Assembly (NCBI GenBank): GCA_019115005.1
Contig: DXEK01000190.1
Span: forward strand, 1 to 44,785
Direction: 5' to 3'
Length of the DNA: 44,785 nucleotides
From: Candidatus Fusicatenibacter merdavium
GTDB lineage: Bacteria; Bacillota; Clostridia; Lachnospirales; Lachnospiraceae
Below are positions 41,247 to 44,785 of the stretch, piece by piece. The stretch's first letter is position 1. Every line of letters starts with the position of its first letter. The notes below the pieces were generated by a model, which was not told where the DNA came from, did no database searches, and saw only the letters and a list, made by a program, of their open reading frames with translations. Made by a program: the position numbers and the translations under genes.

Positions 41247-43007
41247 TCAGAATTCATTGAGAAACTCCTGAATCTCCTCCTCATTGACTTCCCGGACGTG
41301 ACCGTCGCCCACCTTGTAGACCCGGCTACACATGGAAAACACACTGGGCCTGTGGGCCGCCACGATGACTGTCCGGTTCGGCTCCTTCCGGATGATCCGG
41401 CGCAGCACCCGGCGCTCCGTAGCCACATCCAGCGCACTGGTGGCCTCGTCCAGGATCATCACCGGCGCGTCCGCCAGAAGCGCCCTGGCGATGGAAAGCC
41501 TCTGCTTCTGTCCCTCGGAGAACCTGGTTCCCCGCTCCCGGACCTCCGTGTCCATTCCCTTATCCAGCTTCTCCACAAACTCCCAGGCACAGGCCGCCTC
41601 CAGGGTCTCCCGCAGCTCCTGATCCGAGGCGTCCGGCTTCACCATCCGCAGATTGTCCGCGATGGTCCCGGAAAACATGATATTTCCCTGGGGAATATAA
41701 CTGAACAGGCAGCGGGTCGACGAGGACGCACGCAGGGTCTGCCCGCCGGGATTTCCCACCTGAACCTTCCCTTTCTGCGGATGATACAGACCCAGGACCA
41801 GATTCAGCGTCGTCGTCTTTCCCTGGCCGGACGGACCGATCAGCGCCACGATCTCCCCGGGCTCCGCCCGGAAATTTCCGTCCCGGTAGATCCATTTTTC
41901 CTCCTCATAGGCAAAATTCACATCTTCCATATGTACAAACACACCGCGGTCTTTTGCCTGTCTCTTGATCTCCTCCGCCTCTTCCTTGTCCTCCATGGAA
42001 TCCCTGGGAAGAGACGTGATCTCCATGATCCGCTCCGCGCTGACTCCCGCCCGCAGCACCATCGGAAGCATGTTCAGGATCCCGCTGAAGGAACCCCGCA
42101 GCGAACCGGCCATCGACACAAACATCGTCATGGTTCCGTAGCTGATCTGTCCCTGCCACAGACGGAATGCCGCAAACCCATAGCAGGCATATCCCACCGC
42201 CTGTCCCACCAGGGACGTGGCGATGGTCATGGACTGCTGAAATTTATTCTGCTTCAGCGCCAGATCCACCGACTCCTGCTGGATCTTATGAAATTTCTCC
42301 GTCACCCGGTCCAGCATGCCGAAGGCTTTGATGAACTGGAGGTTCTGGAAGGTCTCCTGGTCGAAGACGGTACGGTCGCTGGCCACGTTCTGATTTTTTC
42401 TCTGAAAATCCTGCATCTTCCTGGCCGAATACCGGGAAGTAAGGAACGAGACCGGAGCACCCATCAACGCGATCAGAGCCATCCAGGGATCGTTCTGCAC
42501 CACGATGACAAACGCTCCGCCGAAGCTGATCAGCGTCGTCACCACATTGGGCAGAAAGGTCAGGATCGTGTTCGCCACCGTCCCCGCATCTCCATTTACC
42601 CGATACAGCAGATCTCCGGAGCGGTACTTGGCCAAAGATTCCCAGTTGGTCCGCAGCACCTGCTCATAAATATCCGCCCGGATCTCATTGGTCACCTTCA
42701 GCCGGACTTTCAAAGACAGACGGGACTTCACTGCATTGATAAAAATCTGGGACACGCCCACTCCCACGTAGGTGACGGCCACCCGCACGATTTCCAGAGA
42801 ATTCACCCCGGTGATCGCGTCCACCAGGTTCCGGCTCACCACCGAAGTTCCCAGGCTCAGGACCGAGCCGGAGGCTCCCAACAGGATATAGGCTCCGATC
42901 AGCAGCCAGTACCGGCGGACGTAAACATACATCCACAAAAGCTGCGCCAGAAGCTTCTTCAGCCGGCCCTCCCGGATCCGCTGTATGATATGTTTTATGT
43001 TACTCAT
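41247..43007 (-). CDS. ABC exporter (fused permease and ATPase)
   Basis: Residues ~20-320 form a type I exporter membrane domain with six helices (YWLLIGAYILLGASGSVLSL, VVTTLISFGGAFVIVV, ATSLVGQAVGYACYGFAAF). Residues ~340-586 are the ATPase: ALIGPSGQGKTTTLNLVLGLY (Walker A), IPQGNIMFSGTIADNL (Q loop), the signature FSEGQKQRLSIARALL (Glu in place of the first Gly of LSGGQ), VMILDEATSALD (Walker B) and AAHRPSVF (H loop). There is no N-terminal C39 peptidase domain. It follows the HPr-kinase-like gene by 134 bp, so a peptide or glycopeptide substrate is possible; lipid or polysaccharide is the alternative given the neighbours to its left. Confidence 0.92.
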   Translation of the reverse strand: MSNIKHIIQRIREGRLKKLLAQLLWMYVYVRRYWLLIGAYILLGASGSVLSLGTSVVSRNLVDAITGVNSLEIVRVAVTYVGVGVSQIFINAVKSRLSLKVRLKVTNEIRADIYEQVLRTNWESLAKYRSGDLLYRVNGDAGTVANTILTFLPNVVTTLISFGGAFVIVVQNDPWMALIALMGAPVSFLTSRYSARKMQDFQRKNQNVASDRTVFDQETFQNLQFIKAFGMLDRVTEKFHKIQQESVDLALKQNKFQQSMTIATSLVGQAVGYACYGFAAFRLWQGQISYGTMTMFVSMAGSLRGSFSGILNMLPMVLRAGVSAERIMEITSLPRDSMEDKEEAEEIKRQAKDRGVFVHMEDVNFAYEEEKWIYRDGNFRAEPGEIVALIGPSGQGKTTTLNLVLGLYHPQKGKVQVGNPGGQTLRASSSTRCLFSYIPQGNIMFSGTIADNLRMVKPDASDQELRETLEAACAWEFVEKLDKGMDTEVRERGTRFSEGQKQRLSIARALLADAPVMILDEATSALDVATERRVLRRIIRKEPNRTVIVAAHRPSVFSMCSRVYKVGDGHVREVNEEEIQEFLNEF

Positions 43008-43141
43008 CTGTCGTCCTCTTATCTTCGTTCATCCGGCTTCCTGTATTTGCCGCACGGGCTATGTGAAAAGCAGAAAAATCCCATTCCCATATTCCGTCGT
43101 TTCCCGAATACGGGAATGAGATTAATTCTTCTGAGTTTTTC

Positions 43142-43951
43142 TCAAATTCTAATAATATTTGATGGCATAAAATTCCTGCCGAAAACAGTTTCTTCTGTAA
43201 GTTTCACTGCATCCTCATCTGGACGGCAGGAAAGTTCGTAGACTGGAATTCTGGTGAGAAAATGGTCCAAAGTTTCCAAACAAAGCTCCATGCCATTTTT
43301 TAGCCAGCGAGGATAAAATACACTGTTAGAAACGGCAGTTACCTTTTCAAAACCGGTAAGCTCCCGAATAGAATTTTCTGAAGCCTGCTTCAGGACAATC
43401 ATGGCATAGACTGGAACATTAGCATTCTCACAATAAGGTGAAGAACCATGCCAAGGAGTACCCCATCCTAAGAATGTTTCCGAAGTTTCTTGAACGAAGA
43501 CCACATCACCGTTGATGATTAGGGCATCACGGTATTGATTCCATAATTCTGCCTGGGTGGTCTTACCTATACCGGAAGGTCCTAGAAACATGAGACCGTG
43601 GCGTTGATAATTAATTAAGGAACTGTGCAGATAGAGAATGTGGCGTTGAACAACACAGGTATAAAAGAATTGACACAGGAAGTTAGATAGATGCATTTTC
43701 TTCCACAGTGGTAAAATCACTCCCGTTTTCCAGTTAGCATCCGTCAGCATTATGTCACTTTCTCGACGAATAATATGTTTCCAGTTTCCAATTATGTTAA
43801 TATATTCCATTCCGTGAATTTCGCCTTTGTTTGATAGAACAAATATACTAAAATCCATCTCCTTTTTTTCTGTTTCAAACAATTTCCAATTGACATGAGG
43901 ACAATTATATATCTGAAAGCAAACGTCAATAACCATATATCGTTTTTTCAT
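43142..43951 (-). CDS. HPr-kinase/phosphorylase-like P-loop protein
   Basis: The start MKKRYMVIDVCFQIYN (43951) is 2 bp after the preceding stop; 269 residues. The second half has the HprK-like P-loop MFLGPSGIGKTTQAELWNQYRDALIINGDVVFV and the following WGTPWHGSSPYC, as in HprK C-terminal-like proteins. Such proteins are found beside ABC transporters and PqqD-type recognition proteins in peptide modification clusters, and lasso-peptide kinases of this type phosphorylate a C-terminal serine. True HprK has an N-terminal domain and capping motif not seen here. G+C content is clearly lower than in the neighbours, suggesting acquisition. Function not proven. Confidence 0.75.
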   Translation of the reverse strand: MKKRYMVIDVCFQIYNCPHVNWKLFETEKKEMDFSIFVLSNKGEIHGMEYINIIGNWKHIIRRESDIMLTDANWKTGVILPLWKKMHLSNFLCQFFYTCVVQRHILYLHSSLINYQRHGLMFLGPSGIGKTTQAELWNQYRDALIINGDVVFVQETSETFLGWGTPWHGSSPYCENANVPVYAMIVLKQASENSIRELTGFEKVTAVSNSVFYPRWLKNGMELCLETLDHFLTRIPVYELSCRPDEDAVKLTEETVFGRNFMPSNIIRI

Positions 43952-43953
43952 AT

Positions 43954-44451
43954 TTAGCTGCCCATTCCACCTATTGTTATGCAAGCATCATTATAGTCAT
44001 ATATAGCCATTTGGAAACCAAGTATATCTCTAGGTGATACACTATTATTCCAGTTATTAAAAAAGGAGTCTAAATTGCCGACGGTACTTGCTTCCCGATA
44101 TATCTCCTCATCAGTAGCATTTTGAAATGGACCGTTATCATATCCCGGTATCTCTCCACTACGATACCATCCTGAGTTCGTAATTCCTCCCGAAAATTCA
44201 TTCCCATCATAAGTAATTGTCCATTTTATTCGTGTTACAGATCCAGCACTTCCCTCCTCTCGATCCCCAAGGAGGCGCTGCTTCTGCGCGAGGAGCTCGG
44301 TATTGGTAGGATCCAGCTTTAAGAGCTTCTCCACATCCTTCAGCTGGGACTGGGTGTTCTTGATCTCCTTATTGACTCCGGATAAGGCAGACGAGAGCTT
44401 TGTGGTATCGCCGCCAATCTCAACCGTGATCCCCTGGATCCTTGAAGCCAT
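43954..44451 (-). CDS. Chimeric ORF: phage tape-measure N-terminus joined to an unrelated tail
   Basis: The start ATG 44451 follows GGAGGTG. Residues 1-~67 (MASRIQGITVEIGGDTTKLSSALSGVNKEIKNTQSQLKDVEKLLKLDPTNTELLAQKQRLLG) are the N-terminus of a phage tail tape-measure protein, normally many hundreds of residues long. After GDREEGSAGS the sequence changes to an A+T-rich ~98-residue part (TRIKWTITYDGNEFSGGITNSG..., SPRDILGFQMAIYDYNDACITIGGMGS) that was not recognised. The join marks a recombination point between prophage DNA and the HPr-kinase-like locus. The stop is 2 bp before the kinase-like start, so the tail belonged to that operon. Confidence 0.6.
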   Translation of the reverse strand: MASRIQGITVEIGGDTTKLSSALSGVNKEIKNTQSQLKDVEKLLKLDPTNTELLAQKQRLLGDREEGSAGSVTRIKWTITYDGNEFSGGITNSGWYRSGEIPGYDNGPFQNATDEEIYREASTVGNLDSFFNNWNNSVSPRDILGFQMAIYDYNDACITIGGMGS

Positions 44452-44591
44452 GGTGGACACCTCCGTTTCCGGGCTTAATAGCCCTCATGTATCAGGAGGG
44501 GACACAGATTGTTTACGATTTTTTACTTGATTGCCGCCGACAAAGGGGCTATACTTAAATTGAGAAATTATACCTTAGGAGGTGATATCCT

Positions 44592-44785
44592 ATGAGTGAA
44601 CACGATATTGACATTGCCGACATGCAGTGTTGGGTATTCCGTATGGCGCAGACTAAATGGAATATGCCCGCAAAAGACTGTGTCGAGCTGTTTAAGAAAT
44701 ACAACATTTTTGATTTCATTGCAGACTGTTACGACTCTCTTCATCTGAACAGTTATGCATGCGCCCTTGCGGATGTCGAGACGCT
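44592..44785 (+). CDS. DUF3791-type protein (5' part, runs off the window)
   Basis: The ATG at 44592 has a near-perfect ribosome binding site (TAGGAGGTGATATCCT). The 64 visible residues (MSEHDIDIADMQCWVFRMAQ..., CVELFKKYNIFDFIADCYDSLHLNSYACALADVE) match DUF3791: a short helical protein with 'vF.ie..a......e.y..lkk..i.dfI...YD.LH'. In Clostridia these often precede a DUF3990 gene, an arrangement suspected to be a toxin-antitoxin-like pair. The partner would lie beyond the right edge. Confidence 0.7.
   Translation, partial: MSEHDIDIADMQCWVFRMAQTKWNMPAKDCVELFKKYNIFDFIADCYDSLHLNSYACALADVET

Overview
The window looks like chromosomal DNA from a Firmicute of the class Clostridia, most likely Lachnospiraceae. 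It has Gram-positive ribosome binding sites (AAGGAGG, GGGAGG), sigma-A promoters, MutS2 with a Smr domain, YhaM, TrmL, an LCP protein, a VanW-domain protein and CpsB/CpsC/CpsD-type tyrosine-kinase polysaccharide modules. Genus assignment is not possible from the sequence alone. No tRNA, rRNA or CRISPR array was seen.

Layout. (1) 1-1.1 kb: the end of a mobile-element or plasmid-like ParA plus SymE-fold pair. (2) 1.3-5.3 kb: housekeeping genes on the minus strand (RlmD-type rRNA methyltransferase, YhaM, and an HtrA-like protein whose catalytic triad appears lost). (3) 5.7-10.3 kb, plus strand: mutS2, an OmpR-type response regulator and a HAMP histidine kinase, apparently one operon. (4) 10.27-11.06 kb: a gene-free block built from two long fold-back elements in opposite orientation plus an ~85 bp direct repeat. 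(5) 11.06-18.4 kb, minus strand: trmL, an AIR-synthase-like protein, a VanW protein, a 33-residue membrane protein, a DnaQ-type exonuclease, a B12-binding radical SAM protein and a fructokinase-like PfkB kinase. (6) 18.9-23.9 kb: an AraC regulator, a GGDEF/EAL membrane protein and an LCP glycopolymer transferase. (7) 24-29.2 kb, minus strand: rfbD, rfbA, a MerR-methyltransferase fusion, a PH-domain protein and a PepV-like dipeptidase. (8) 29.6-32.5 kb: a large repetitive surface protein. (9) 32.6-43 kb, minus strand: two Wzz/BY-kinase/CpsB exopolysaccharide-control modules separated by a UDP-sugar dehydrogenase and an A+T-rich gap. The right-hand module carries a deletion scar. (10) 43-44.8 kb: an ABC exporter, an HPr-kinase-like P-loop protein, a chimeric phage tape-measure fragment and the start of a DUF3791 gene; this is accessory DNA.

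How the genes fit together. Much of the window concerns the cell surface. RfbA/RfbD contribute to dTDP-L-rhamnose, the UDP-sugar dehydrogenase to uronic acid, the Wzz/BY-kinase/CpsB sets to chain-length control by tyrosine phosphorylation, and the LCP protein to anchoring polymers on peptidoglycan. A DUF5011-type membrane-anchored protein accompanies each BY-kinase set.

The most notable non-gene signals are: the double fold-back block at 10.3-11.06 kb; a family of ~28 bp palindromes (consensus near GTAACnGTTCAGCnGGCTGAACnGTTAC) in many of the larger intergenic gaps; a composite ~105-120 bp three-hairpin repeat (two good copies, one truncated, one decayed); and a promoter with a 19 bp spacer and a 13 bp palindrome between the MerR-methyltransferase gene and rfbA, which is the classic architecture of a MerR-controlled promoter.
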